32,188 nucleotides of DNA from Acidimicrobiaceae bacterium (GTDB taxonomy: Bacteria > Actinomycetota > Acidimicrobiia > Acidimicrobiales > RAAP-2). How positions within the stretch are numbered: position 1 is the stretch's first letter; the number at the start of each line of letters is the position of its first letter. This document shows, piece after piece, positions 7,910-15,361 of this stretch. The notes beneath the pieces were generated by a model. It ran no database searches, was not told the origin of the DNA, and saw only the letters and a program-made list of their open reading frames with translations. The DNA is taken from assembly GCA_027314705.1 (NCBI GenBank), contig DAHVAJ010000098.1, positions 1 through 32,188 on the forward strand, in the 5' to 3' direction. A program made the translations under genes and the position numbers.

Positions 7910-8812
7910 ATGCCCACGGCGCCCCCGCCCGGCCCCGAGCCGACCACCTGCACGACCGACGACGGGATCGCCGTCGCCGCCTACGACTTCGGCGGGTCGG
8001 GACCCGACCTCCTGCTGGTGCACGCCACCGGCTTCTGCGCCGGGGTGCTCGCCCCCCTGGCCGCCGCCCTCGGGGACCGGTTCCGGTGCTGGGCCCTCGA
8101 CCTGCGGGGCCACGGCCGTTCGGGGCGGCCGGTCGACGGTGACTTCGCCTGGGACGGATTCGCCCGCGACGTCCGTGCCGTGGTCGAGGGTCTCGGCATC
8201 GACCGTCCCTTCGGCTTCGGCCACTCCTGCGGCGGCGCGGCCCTGCTCCTCGCCGAGCAGGCCCGCCCGGGCACCTTCGCCGGGCTCTACCTCTTCGAGC
8301 CGGTCGTCGTGCCCGACGCCCTGCGTGCCGATCTCGGCGACCACAACCCGCTCGCCGCAGGCGCCCGCCGGCGCCGCTCCACCTTCCCCTCGGCCGAGGA
8401 CGCCTTCGTCAACTTCTCGTCCAAGCCGCCGCTGGCCGGTCTCGACCCCGAGGCGCTCCGCCGCTACGTGGAGGACGGCTTCGAGCCCGTGCCGGCCGAC
8501 GAGGGCGGCGACGGCGTCGCGGTGCGCCTGCGGTGCCGCCGGGAGGACGAGGCGGCGATCTTCGACGCCGGGAGCGCGCACGACGCCTTCGCCCATCTCG
8601 GGGCGGTCGGCTGCCCGGTGACCCTGGCCTACGGCGCCCACTCGGTCATGCCGGGGCGCGCCGTGATGGAGGCCGACGTGGTGCCGCTGCCCGACGGGCG
8701 GTTGGAGGCCTACGCCGACCTCGGCCACTTCGGTCCCCTCGAGCGGCCGGCCGAGGTGGCCCGAGGAACGGCCCGGGCCCTCTCCCGGTCCGGGGGCACA
8801 ACCCGGTCCTAG
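7910..8812 (+). CDS. Alpha/beta-hydrolase fold protein
   Basis: This 300-residue protein has the alpha/beta-hydrolase order of motifs: an oxyanion segment LLLVHATGFCAG, the DLRGHGRSGRP loop, the nucleophile elbow GFGHSCGG (Ser106), and a late DLGHFGPLERP segment supplying the catalytic His. The acidic residue is not obvious from reading alone. Such enzymes hydrolyse esters, lactones or similar bonds; the substrate cannot be assigned. The ATG at 7910 has a TACCGT hexamer 8 nt upstream and no Shine-Dalgarno sequence. The next gene's -10 box overlaps this gene's TAG stop codon. Confidence 0.83.
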   Translation: MPTAPPPGPEPTTCTTDDGIAVAAYDFGGSGPDLLLVHATGFCAGVLAPLAAALGDRFRCWALDLRGHGRSGRPVDGDFAWDGFARDVRAVVEGLGIDRPFGFGHSCGGAALLLAEQARPGTFAGLYLFEPVVVPDALRADLGDHNPLAAGARRRRSTFPSAEDAFVNFSSKPPLAGLDPEALRRYVEDGFEPVPADEGGDGVAVRLRCRREDEAAIFDAGSAHDAFAHLGAVGCPVTLAYGAHSVMPGRAVMEADVVPLPDGRLEAYADLGHFGPLERPAEVARGTARALSRSGGTTRS

Positions 8813-8815
8813 GCT
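8810..8815 (+). promoter_or_regulatory. -10 hexamer TAGGCT overlapping a stop codon
   Basis: TAGGCT begins with the TAG stop codon of the hydrolase gene and lies 6 nt before the GTG at 8822, placing the transcript start at that codon. Confidence 0.5.
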
Positions 8816-8821
8816 CTGGCC

Positions 8822-9643
8822 GTGTCCTACGCACCCCCCCGGTCGCTCTCCCCCTCCAAGGTCGCGGCCTTCCGCGACTGCGCCCTGGCCTTCCGGTTCA
8901 CCACCATCGAACACCTGCCCGACCCGCCCACGGTGTGGACGGTCAAGGGCACCCTCGTCCACACCGCCCTCGAGCGACTCTTCTGGCGCCACCCGTCGGG
9001 GGAGCGCACCCCGGCGGCCGGACGGGCCGAGCTGGCCGCGGCCTGGGACCTGCTCCAGGACGACCCGGACTGGCGCTCCCTCGGACTGGCCGGCGACGAG
9101 GCCGACCGGTTCCTGGCCGACGCCGAGGACCTGGTGGCCAACTACTTCTCCCTCGAGGACCCCGACGCGGTGACCCCGGTGGGCATCGAGCTGACCCTCG
9201 AGGCCGACCTCGACGGCATCCGGCTCCGGGGCATCCTCGACCGGCTCGATCGCACCCCCGGGGGCGGGCTCGTGGTCGTGGACTACAAGACGGGACGGGC
9301 GCCGTCGCCCGCGTACGAGCAGGCCCGGCTGGCCGGCGTCCAGCTCTACGCCCTCCTGTGCGAGGAGGTGCTCGGCCAGCGGCCCGTCGAGGTCCGCCTG
9401 CTCCACCTGCGAGAGCCCACCACCCTCACGGCCACCCCGTCGGAGCAGACCGTGCGCGGGCAGCGGACCAAGACCCGGGCGGTGTGGTCGGCGATCGAAC
9501 GGGCCTGCCGGGACGAGGACTTCCGCCCCCGCACGTCGCCCCTGTGCTCCTTCTGCCGGTTCCGTCCGTTCTGCCCCGCCTACGGCGGCGAACCGTCCCG
9601 GGCCGCGGCGGCCCTCGGGGCCGGCCACGAGGGCGCGGCGTGA
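8822..9643 (+). CDS. RecB-like PD-(D/E)XK nuclease with iron-sulfur cysteines
   Basis: This 273-residue protein is a stand-alone RecB-family nuclease domain. It opens with LSPSKVAAFRDCALAFRF, a conserved entry motif, then GTLVHTALERL (motif with His), GILDRLDR (Asp140), and VVVDYKTG (Asp154, Lys156), the metal-binding PD-(D/E)XK core; a later QLYALLCEEV helix matches the QxxxY motif. Four cysteines, Cys20 and the C-terminal Cys242, Cys245 and Cys251 (LCSFCRFRPFC), match the 4Fe-4S arrangement of AddB and Cas4. Such proteins act as exonucleases in recombination and repair. There is no cas gene or CRISPR nearby, so Cas4 function is unlikely. It overlaps the next gene by GTGA. Confidence 0.87.
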   Translation: MSYAPPRSLSPSKVAAFRDCALAFRFTTIEHLPDPPTVWTVKGTLVHTALERLFWRHPSGERTPAAGRAELAAAWDLLQDDPDWRSLGLAGDEADRFLADAEDLVANYFSLEDPDAVTPVGIELTLEADLDGIRLRGILDRLDRTPGGGLVVVDYKTGRAPSPAYEQARLAGVQLYALLCEEVLGQRPVEVRLLHLREPTTLTATPSEQTVRGQRTKTRAVWSAIERACRDEDFRPRTSPLCSFCRFRPFCPAYGGEPSRAAAALGAGHEGAA

Positions 9644-10203
9644 CCGCTGCCGGCGGGCACGGGCATCGCCCGGGCGCCCTGGCCGCGGTCGACGCCGTCG
9701 ACGCCGCCGTCGACCGGTGGTTCGAATCCCTGCGCGGCCGGACCGGGCCGGACACGGCGGCCACGGTGGTGAGCGGCCTCGGCGACCAGGGTGTCCTGTG
9801 GATGCTGGTGGCCGCGGCGCGCGGCCGCCGGTCCGGACCGGCGCGGCGGGCCGCCGTCCGGGCCCTGGGCGTCGCCGGAGTGTCGTCGGCCCTGGTCAAC
9901 GGCGGGATCAAGGCGGTGGTGGGCCGGACCCGCCCCGACCGCTCGACCCTCGAGCTGGCCGGGGCCGTGCCGCTGCGCGAGCCGTCGACGAGCAGCTTCC
10001 CGAGCGGCCACACCCTGGCCGCGTTCTGCGCGGCAACCGTGCTCAGCCGGCCCGGCCACCCGGCCGCCAACGTCGGCCTGTTCGCCGCGGCCGGTGCCGT
10101 CGGGGTGAGTCGCATCCACCTCCGGGCCCACCACGCCTCCGACGTGGCCGGCGGTATCGCCGTGGGGGTCGCCCTCGGCCTGCTCGGCCGGCGCCTCCTG
10201 TGA
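9640..10203 (+). CDS. PAP2-family phosphatase
   Basis: This 187-residue membrane protein carries all three phosphatase motifs of the PAP2 superfamily: KAVVGRTRP (KX6RP), SFPSGHT (PSGH) and SRIHLRAHHASD (SRX5HX3D). These enzymes remove phosphate from lipid phosphates such as phosphatidic acid or undecaprenyl diphosphate at the membrane. Hydrophobic segments surround the motifs. It starts at a GTG that overlaps the nuclease stop codon (GTGA), so it is translationally coupled to that gene. No specific lipid substrate can be assigned, and the link with the nuclease may be one of genome economy only. Confidence 0.86.
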   Translation: MTAAGGHGHRPGALAAVDAVDAAVDRWFESLRGRTGPDTAATVVSGLGDQGVLWMLVAAARGRRSGPARRAAVRALGVAGVSSALVNGGIKAVVGRTRPDRSTLELAGAVPLREPSTSSFPSGHTLAAFCAATVLSRPGHPAANVGLFAAAGAVGVSRIHLRAHHASDVAGGIAVGVALGLLGRRLL

Positions 10204-10261
10204 GCACCGGCCCGGACCGGAGGGCCCGGAATGCCCCCGGGGGCCCCGGGGTTGGACAGGC

Positions 10262-10870
10262 ATGACTCCGACGCACACCTTCGCCGTGACCTGGGACTAC
10301 CGGTGCCCCTTCGCCCGCATCGTCCACGAGCACCTGCTCGACGGGCTCGAGGCCGGCGCCCCGTGGAAGGTCACGTTCGTCCCCTTCTTCCTCAACCAGG
10401 TCCACGTCGAGGAGGGGGCGCCACCGGCGTGGGAGGACCCCGAGGCCGACGACGACCTGCTCGCCCTGGCCGCCGGGGTGGCCGTGCGCGACCGCGTCCC
10501 CGACCGGTTCCTCGCCGTCCACCGCTCGCTGTTCGCCGCCCGCCACGAGGACGGGCACAACCTGCGCGACCGGGCCGTGGTCCACGGCGCGCTCGTGCGC
10601 GCCGGTGTCGACGCCGACGCCGTGCTGGCCGAGGTCGACGACGGATGGCCGGCCAAGGTGATCCGGGAGGAGCACGAACGGTGCGTGCAGGACTTCGACG
10701 TCTTCGGCGTGCCCACCTTCCTCGTGGGCGAGCACGCCGTCTTCGCCCGCCTCATGGACCGTTCCGGGGGCGACGGTGCACTGGCCCGAACACAGATCGA
10801 GCGCGTCCTCGGTCTCATCCGGGACCACCCGGAGCTCAACGAGTTCAAGCACACCCGCATCGCCCGCTGA
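10262..10870 (+). CDS. DsbA-like oxidoreductase / FrnE-type isomerase family
   Basis: This 202-residue protein has a thioredoxin-like DsbA fold without a signal peptide. The N-terminal strand VTWDYRCPFARIVHEHL holds CPFA in place of a CXXC active site, so only one of the two redox cysteines is kept; DFDVFGVPTFLVGEHAVF holds the cis-proline loop. This matches cytosolic members such as 2-hydroxychromene-2-carboxylate isomerase and FrnE-like proteins, which are often glutathione- or mycothiol-linked. An isomerase or thiol-dependent reaction is more likely than disulfide formation. The last part (LIRDHPELNEFKHTRI) is helical. The ATG at 10262 lacks a clear ribosome site. Confidence 0.8.
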   Translation: MTPTHTFAVTWDYRCPFARIVHEHLLDGLEAGAPWKVTFVPFFLNQVHVEEGAPPAWEDPEADDDLLALAAGVAVRDRVPDRFLAVHRSLFAARHEDGHNLRDRAVVHGALVRAGVDADAVLAEVDDGWPAKVIREEHERCVQDFDVFGVPTFLVGEHAVFARLMDRSGGDGALARTQIERVLGLIRDHPELNEFKHTRIAR

Positions 10871-10904
10871 CCCCCGGGTCCGCCCCGGCCGGCCGTTCCG
10901 GTCG

Positions 10905-11810
10905 TCAGGCGCCGACCAGGCCGGCGAGCAGGGCCACCGTGGCCTCACGTTCGGCGCGGGTGCCGAACGGCGCGGCGCAGAACTCGGTGGCCCCGATGGC
11001 CGCCAGGTGGCGGACCTGGTCGGCCACCTCGGCCTCGCTGCCCACCACGGCCACGCCCTCGGGACCGCTCGCCCCCTCCCGGTCGAGCATGGCCCGGTAC
11101 GAAGGCAGGTGCCCGTAGATGGCGAAGGTCTCGGCCGCTGCGGCCCGGGCCGCGTCGACGTCGGTGGTCACGCACACGGGCAGGCCCACGCCGACCAGGG
11201 GCACCGGCCGTCCGGCCGCGGCCGCCGCCTCCCGGATGGTCGGGACGATGTGCTGTTCGATGGTGCGGGGCCCGGTCATCCAGGTGATGGTGCCACTGGC
11301 CATCCGGCCGGCCAGCCCCAGCATGGACGCGCCCAGGGCGGCGACGAGGACCGGCGGGGCCGGGGCCTCGACCTGGAGCGGCCCGAAGGTCGACGCCCGA
11401 AGCGTCTCCCCGGTGAAGGTGACCGCCTCCCCGCCGAGGAGGGGCACCAGGATCGAGAGGTACTCGCGCATGTGGCGCACCGGGTGCTCGAAGGACTGAC
11501 CGAACACGGTCTCGATGACCATCTGGTGGGAGAGGCCGATGCCCAGCGTGAGCCGGCCCCCGCTCGCCGCCTGCGCGGTGAGGGCCTGACCGGCGAGCAT
11601 GACCGGGTGGCGGGGGTAGGTGGGCACCACCGCGGTGCCGAGGCCGATGCCGGGCACCTCGCGGGCCGCCGCGGCCAGGGCGGTCAGGGCGTCGTAGCCG
11701 AAGATCTGCGACGACCAGGCCGCCTCGACGCCGGCCGCGGCCAGGGCGGCCACCTCCGCCACCAGCCCGTCGAAGGACTGCTCCGGGTCGATCATCACGC
11801 CGATGCGCAT
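10905..11810 (-). CDS. LLM-class F420-dependent oxidoreductase
   Basis: This 301-residue protein is a luciferase-like TIM-barrel monooxygenase/reductase. It begins MRIGVMIDPEQSFDGLVAEV and continues with SSQIFGYDALTALAAAAR, IGLGTAVVPTYPRHPVMLAGQALT and GGRLTLGIGLSH, the usual order for actinobacterial F420-binding members. PLVGVGLPVCVT and EFCAAPFG mark the C-terminal part of the barrel. These enzymes use reduced F420 or flavin to reduce or oxidise diverse small molecules; the substrate is unknown. The ATG at 11810 has a GGAGG ribosome site 8 nt upstream, and a TACGGT hexamer lies about 57 nt upstream (11867-11872). It runs opposite to purE, with which it shares an upstream region. Confidence 0.86.
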   Translation of the reverse strand: MRIGVMIDPEQSFDGLVAEVAALAAAGVEAAWSSQIFGYDALTALAAAAREVPGIGLGTAVVPTYPRHPVMLAGQALTAQAASGGRLTLGIGLSHQMVIETVFGQSFEHPVRHMREYLSILVPLLGGEAVTFTGETLRASTFGPLQVEAPAPPVLVAALGASMLGLAGRMASGTITWMTGPRTIEQHIVPTIREAAAAAGRPVPLVGVGLPVCVTTDVDAARAAAAETFAIYGHLPSYRAMLDREGASGPEGVAVVGSEAEVADQVRHLAAIGATEFCAAPFGTRAEREATVALLAGLVGA

Positions 11811-11871
11811 GGTCCGTGCCTCCGTCCGCCCCGGCCGGCGGGCGTCGCCGGCCACGCGGGCGCCCCACCGT

Positions 11872-11930
11872 ACCGGTTCGCCCGCCGGCCCGGTCGACCG
11901 GCAGCACCGGTCCGCCCGCCGGCCCGGTCG
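11872..11930. repeat. 25-bp direct repeat in the LLM/purE divergent region
   Basis: Two copies at 11872-11896 and 11906-11930 begin ACCGG(T)(T/C)CGCCCGCC and end GGCCCGGTCG; they match at 24 of 25 positions and start 34 nt apart, roughly three helical turns. The first copy overlaps the start of the probable LLM promoter. They may be tandem regulator sites or a chance duplication. Confidence 0.5.
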
Positions 11931-11977
11931 CCCTCCGGAGGATGCGGGGCGGTGGTCGGATCGGGCAGACTGGCGCC

Positions 11978-12472
11978 ATGTCCGTTGCCATCCTCATGGG
12001 AAGCTCCTCCGACGCGTCGGTGCTCGACGACGCGGTGTCCACCCTCCGGGCGTTCGACGTCCCCGTCGAGGTGCGGGTGCTCTCCGCCCACCGCACCCCC
12101 GACGACACGCTGGCCTTCGCCCGCGGCGCGGCCGGACGCGGCGTCCAGGTGATCATCTGCGCCGCCGGGGGTGCCGCCCACCTCGCCGGCGTCGTGGCCG
12201 CGGCCACGCCGATTCCCGTCATCGGTGTCCCGGTGGCCCTGGCCAACCTGGGTGGGCTCGACTCGTTGCTCTCCATGGTCCAGATGCCCAAGGGCATCCC
12301 GGTGGCCACGGTGGCCGTCAACGGGGCCCGCAACGCCGCCCTCCTCGCCGTGCGCATCCTCGGCCTCTCCGACCGGCGCATCGCCGCCGAGCTCGAGCGT
12401 TACGTGGTCGACATGGCCGACGGGGTGCGCGACCAGGACGCCGAGATCGTCGCCCGCTACGCCGGCGGCTGA
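11978..12472 (+). CDS. purE: 5-(carboxyamino)imidazole ribonucleotide mutase (class I PurE)
   Basis: This 164-residue protein moves the carboxylate of N5-CAIR to carbon 4 in purine synthesis. Diagnostic segments are MGSSSDASVL at the nucleotide site, RVLSAHRTPDDTLAFA (the SAHR loop with the catalytic His), CAAGGAAHLAGVVAA, PVIGVPVALANLGGLDSLLSMVQMPKGIPVATVAVNGARNAALLA, all canonical. Length is that of octameric bacterial PurE. No purK is in the window, which is unusual since they are often paired. The ATG at 11978 lies 6 nt after a degenerate CAGACT hexamer with no ribosome site. Its 3' end overlaps the convergent LLM gene by 16 nt. Confidence 0.95.
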   Translation: MSVAILMGSSSDASVLDDAVSTLRAFDVPVEVRVLSAHRTPDDTLAFARGAAGRGVQVIICAAGGAAHLAGVVAAATPIPVIGVPVALANLGGLDSLLSMVQMPKGIPVATVAVNGARNAALLAVRILGLSDRRIAAELERYVVDMADGVRDQDAEIVARYAGG

Positions 12473-13455
12473 GCGGGCGTCGGGGCCAACCCGGCCACCG
12501 CGTCCTCCAGAGTGACCCCGAGCGGTATGACGGCGAGCACCGGGATGTCCACGCCGTGGGCCACGTACCGGGCCACGTGCTCGCGGCACGCCTGGTAGGA
12601 GCCGTGCACGACGAGGGCGTCGACCACCTCGTCGGGGATGGCGGCGAGGGCGCGCTTGCGGTCGCCGGCCTGCCACGCCTCCCACATGGGACCGAGCACC
12701 TCGCCCCGGCCGAGCCAGCGGTGGAACTCGGCGTAGACGCCGACGTTGAGGTAGGCGGCGATCATCCGCCGACCGACGGCCCGCACCGTGTCGGCGTCCT
12801 CCGACGGGCAGACGAAGATGCGGGCCGCCACCGGGATGTCGGCCCCCACTTCCGGGGTCACCCGGGACACGTCCTCGGCCGAGAGCCAGTTGATGATGAC
12901 GCCGTCCGCCTCCCGCCCGGCCAGGCGGAGCATGCCCGGGCGAAGGGCGGCGAGGAACAGGGGCGGGGGCTGCTCGACCGGGCGGGCCAGCCGGAAGCCG
13001 CGGACGGTGAAGGTGTCGTAGGCCTCGTCGACCTTCTCACCGGCCAGAGCGGCGCGCAGGAACCGAAGTGTGTCGCGGACCCGCTTGTAGGGCTCGGAGA
13101 AGGTGACGCCGTTCCAGCGCGAGACGATGACGTCGGAGGACGTCCCGAGGCCGAAGGTGAACCGCCCGGGCGCGGCCTCGGCCATGGCCGCCACGCTCTG
13201 GGCCAACAGGGCGGGCCCCCGGGTGTAGGCCGGGATGATGGCCACACCCAGGTTGAGGGCGGGCGTCCAGGCGGCGGCCAGGGCGAGGGGGGTGAAGCCG
13301 TCGACGCCGTCCGTCTCGGCCGACCACAGGTCGGTGTAGCCGCGGCGCTGGAGCGCTTCGTACCACGCCCGGTGGTCGCGGAGGGGAACGCCGTCGAAGG
13401 GGATGGTGATCCCCCACCTCGGCGCGGGCTCGGTGGGTCGCCGTGTCTCGTCCAT
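12457..13455 (-). CDS. LLM-class F420-dependent oxidoreductase
   Basis: This 332-residue luciferase-like protein reads WGITIPFDGVPLRDHRAWYEALQRRGYTDLWSAET near its N terminus, then LALAAAWTPALNLGVAIIPAYTRGPALLAQSVAAMAEAAPGRFTFGLGTSSDVIV, the typical barrel strands with the F420/flavin site, and PPPLFLAALRPGMLRLAGREADGVIINWL, which is typical of actinobacterial F420-type members. The substrate is unknown. The ATG at 13455 sits inside a 14-bp inverted repeat shared with the divergent small gene at 13492, and both lack ribosome sites. The gene ends with a TAG lying inside purE, giving a 16-nt tail-to-tail overlap. Confidence 0.87.
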   Translation of the reverse strand: MDETRRPTEPAPRWGITIPFDGVPLRDHRAWYEALQRRGYTDLWSAETDGVDGFTPLALAAAWTPALNLGVAIIPAYTRGPALLAQSVAAMAEAAPGRFTFGLGTSSDVIVSRWNGVTFSEPYKRVRDTLRFLRAALAGEKVDEAYDTFTVRGFRLARPVEQPPPLFLAALRPGMLRLAGREADGVIINWLSAEDVSRVTPEVGADIPVAARIFVCPSEDADTVRAVGRRMIAAYLNVGVYAEFHRWLGRGEVLGPMWEAWQAGDRKRALAAIPDEVVDALVVHGSYQACREHVARYVAHGVDIPVLAVIPLGVTLEDAVAGLAPTPAQPPA

Positions 13456-13495
13456 GGGCCCAGTGATACACCCTCCCGGCACACTGGGCCCATGG
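13452..13495. repeat. 14-bp inverted repeat enclosing two divergent start codons
   Basis: CCATGGGCCCAGTG (13452-13465) and CACTGGGCCCATGG (13482-13495) are perfect inverted copies around a 16-nt spacer. Each arm contains the ATG of one gene (13455 on minus, 13492 on plus), a GGGCCC spacer and the CACT end of a -10-like hexamer (ATCACT on minus, CACACT on plus). The identity stops one base into the second codon on each side, so the core promoters and starts are mirror images. Confidence 0.8.
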
Positions 13496-13728
13496 CCACG
13501 ACCCCCCGCACGTCCCCTCGCAGCCGCCGTCGCCGTCCCCGCCCCGGTCGGCAAGACCACCAGCCCCGGCTGCCGCTCGCCGACGACGGCGCACCGCCCC
13601 CCGGCACCCGCTCGGACGACGGCGGCTGGCGTCTCGACGAGCGCACCCGAGCCGCCGGCCGGCGCGGCGTGGCCGAGGCCCGGGCCCGACTGGAGGCCGG
13701 TGCCCGCCGCGCCGGGCGCGCCGCCTGA
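13492..13728 (+). CDS. Small basic hypothetical protein (78 aa)
   Basis: The product is MATTPRTSPRSRRRRPRPG followed by a Pro-rich linker and a C-terminal segment GGWRLDERTRAAGRRGVAEARARLEAGAR. The N-terminal half is a disordered Arg-rich tail; the C-terminal half reads as a real amphipathic helix preceded by a WxLDERTR motif. I cannot assign a family or function. A nucleic-acid-binding role would fit the charge but is only a guess. The ATG at 13492 lies 6 nt after CACACT, and the start is embedded in the inverted repeat described at 13452-13495. The next gene begins 26 nt after its stop. Confidence 0.55.
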   Translation: MATTPRTSPRSRRRRPRPGRQDHQPRLPLADDGAPPPGTRSDDGGWRLDERTRAAGRRGVAEARARLEAGARRAGRAA

Positions 13729-13741
13729 GCGCCGGGGGCAC

Positions 13742-13747
13742 TACCGT
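13742..13747 (+). promoter_or_regulatory. -10 hexamer TACCGT for the ChbG-like gene (leaderless)
   Basis: TACCGT is followed by 7 nt and the ATG at 13755; there is no ribosome site. Confidence 0.57.
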
Positions 13748-13754
13748 CGGGTAC

Positions 13755-14600
13755 ATGCCCACCCTGGCCGAGCGTCTCGGGGCGTCCCCCGACGCGCGCC
13801 TGCTCATCGTCACCTGTGCCGATCTCGGCCTGTGCCACGCGGCGAGCACCGGCGTGTACGACGCCCTGCGCGAGGGGCCGGCCACCTCCGCCTCCCTCGT
13901 CGTGCCCGCGCCGTGGGCCCGCGAGGCCGCCTCGCGCTTCCGGGGCGAGGACGTCGGCGTGCGTCTCACCCTCAATGCCGAACACGACCGCTACCGCTGG
14001 GGGCCCCTCACCCAGGCCCCGTCGCTCCTCGACGGCGACGGCGGCTTCCCCCGGACCCTGGACGACGTGTGGGACCACGCCGACGTGGACGAGGTGCGCC
14101 GCGAGTGCCGGGCCCAGATCGAGCGGGCCGTGCTCTGGGGGTTCGACATCAGCCACCTCGACGCCCACCTCGACGCCCTCGTGCTGCGGCCCGAGTTCTT
14201 CGACGTCTACCTGGACCTGGCCCTCGAGTTCTCGCTGCCCGTGCGGCTGCTCGATGCCCAGTCGGAGCGGCGGGTCGGCTTCCCGGTCCGTGCGCTGGCC
14301 GCCGAGGCCGGCGTGCTCTTCCCCGACCACATGGCCTGCCTGCCCGCCCCCGGCGTGCGCCAGTCCTTCCTCGACCTCCTGGCCGGCCTCGGGCCCGGGG
14401 TCACCGAGCTCACCCTCCACCCGGCCGTGGACAGCCCCGAGCTCCGGGCGGCCATGGCCGACTGGGAGGCCCGCGTGGCCGACCACGTCCTCCTCGTGGC
14501 CGACCGCGGCCTCGCCGCGGCCGCCGAGGAGGCCGGCGTCACCCTCATCGGCTACCGACCGTTGCGCGACGCCATGCGCGACGCCATGCGCAGCGCCTGA
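13755..14600 (+). CDS. ChbG/HpnK (YdjC)-like carbohydrate deacetylase
   Basis: This 281-residue protein resembles the YdjC/ChbG family, metal-dependent deacetylases of N-acetylated sugars. The opening strand LLIVTCADLGLCHAASTGVYDAL corresponds to the family motif ADDFGLS; here the second Asp-Phe pair is CADLG, keeping one Asp as a metal ligand. Further motifs are VGVRLTLNAEHDRYRW, where the usual HLxLT histidine is an Arg, then HLDAHLDALV with the two metal-site histidines, and TELTLHPA. Because one ligand position (GVRL) differs, activity or metal binding may be altered. The start is the leaderless ATG after TACCGT. No obvious sugar pathway genes adjoin it. Confidence 0.75.
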   Translation: MPTLAERLGASPDARLLIVTCADLGLCHAASTGVYDALREGPATSASLVVPAPWAREAASRFRGEDVGVRLTLNAEHDRYRWGPLTQAPSLLDGDGGFPRTLDDVWDHADVDEVRRECRAQIERAVLWGFDISHLDAHLDALVLRPEFFDVYLDLALEFSLPVRLLDAQSERRVGFPVRALAAEAGVLFPDHMACLPAPGVRQSFLDLLAGLGPGVTELTLHPAVDSPELRAAMADWEARVADHVLLVADRGLAAAAEEAGVTLIGYRPLRDAMRDAMRSA

Positions 14601-14707
14601 GCGGACCGGCGCCCCCGGCCACCCCGGAGGCGACTCCCCGGGCGGCCGCGACGCCGCCGGTATCGTGGGCCGACGAGCACCACCGCGGCCGAGGAGGCCC
14701 GAGCAAC

Positions 14708-15361
14708 GTGAAGCACGCCGCCACGCCCACCGACCGGCACCGCCCGAGGGGACCGACCACCCGGTCCGTGCGCCTGAGCGGGCTCCTGCTCCTCGACGCC
14801 CAGGGCCACGACCCGCTGCCGCTGGAGTCCGTGGCCGTCACCGACGAGGGGATCGCCGTGGTCCGGTCCCGGGGCGAGGCGCCCCGCGTACTGCCGTGGT
14901 CGTCCGTGGTCGCCCACGCCGTCGAGCCCTGGGCCGGCGGCCCGGTGCCCGGGGTCCCGGCCGGCGGCGGGGGCACGGCGGGGGCCGACGACCACCGGTC
15001 GGTGCCCGTCGTCGAGGCCGGCGCCCTCCTGTCCGTCCAGACGCCGACCGGCACCTTTCGGTTCCTTCGGGCCGGCACCGACCCGGTCGAGCTGTCCCGC
15101 CGGATCGCTGCGCTCGCCGTCCACCACCAGGGCCCCCGGGGAGCCTCGACGGTGACGACCGTGGTCGGGCCCCGGCGCCGGCCGGTGGCCCAGACCGGCC
15201 CGACCTGGTCCCGCGTCCGGCCCTACCTGGTCGTCCTGCTCGTCGTGGTGGTCTCCGCGGCGGTCACGGTCATCCTCCTCCAGAGCGCCGGCGTGCTCCA
15301 CCTGCCTTGGCTCGGCACCGGGGCCGGGGGTTCGGGCTCCACCGCCCTCAGCCTGCGCTGA
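14708..15361 (+). CDS. Hypothetical protein with one C-terminal membrane segment
   Basis: This 217-residue protein has a basic N terminus, a beta-rich domain beginning VRLSGLLLLDAQGHDPLPLESVAV and later SVPVVEAGALLSVQTPTGTFRFLRAGTDP with a helix ELSRRIAALAVHH, then a Pro/Arg-rich linker, a single membrane helix at about 173-195 (YLVVLLVVVVSAAVTVILL) and a short Gly/Ser tail. The first part resembles a PH-like or bacterial EF-hand-free cytosolic domain, but I recognise no family. The N terminus is probably cytosolic. The GTG at 14708 has GAGGAGG 9 nt upstream, and TATCGT near 14661 is a possible -10 box. It overlaps the convergent SCP2-like gene by 14 nt. Confidence 0.68.
   Translation: MKHAATPTDRHRPRGPTTRSVRLSGLLLLDAQGHDPLPLESVAVTDEGIAVVRSRGEAPRVLPWSSVVAHAVEPWAGGPVPGVPAGGGGTAGADDHRSVPVVEAGALLSVQTPTGTFRFLRAGTDPVELSRRIAALAVHHQGPRGASTVTTVVGPRRRPVAQTGPTWSRVRPYLVVLLVVVVSAAVTVILLQSAGVLHLPWLGTGAGGSGSTALSLR

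Noticed and set aside
8822..9643. Cas4 as an alternative for the RecB-like nuclease
   Set aside because: The four-cysteine pattern fits Cas4, but there are no other cas genes or repeats, and the protein is longer than most Cas4.
10204..10261. GC-rich self-complementary stretch before the DsbA-like gene as a regulatory hairpin
   Set aside because: It is a run of G and C that pairs in many ways; no specific structure stands out.
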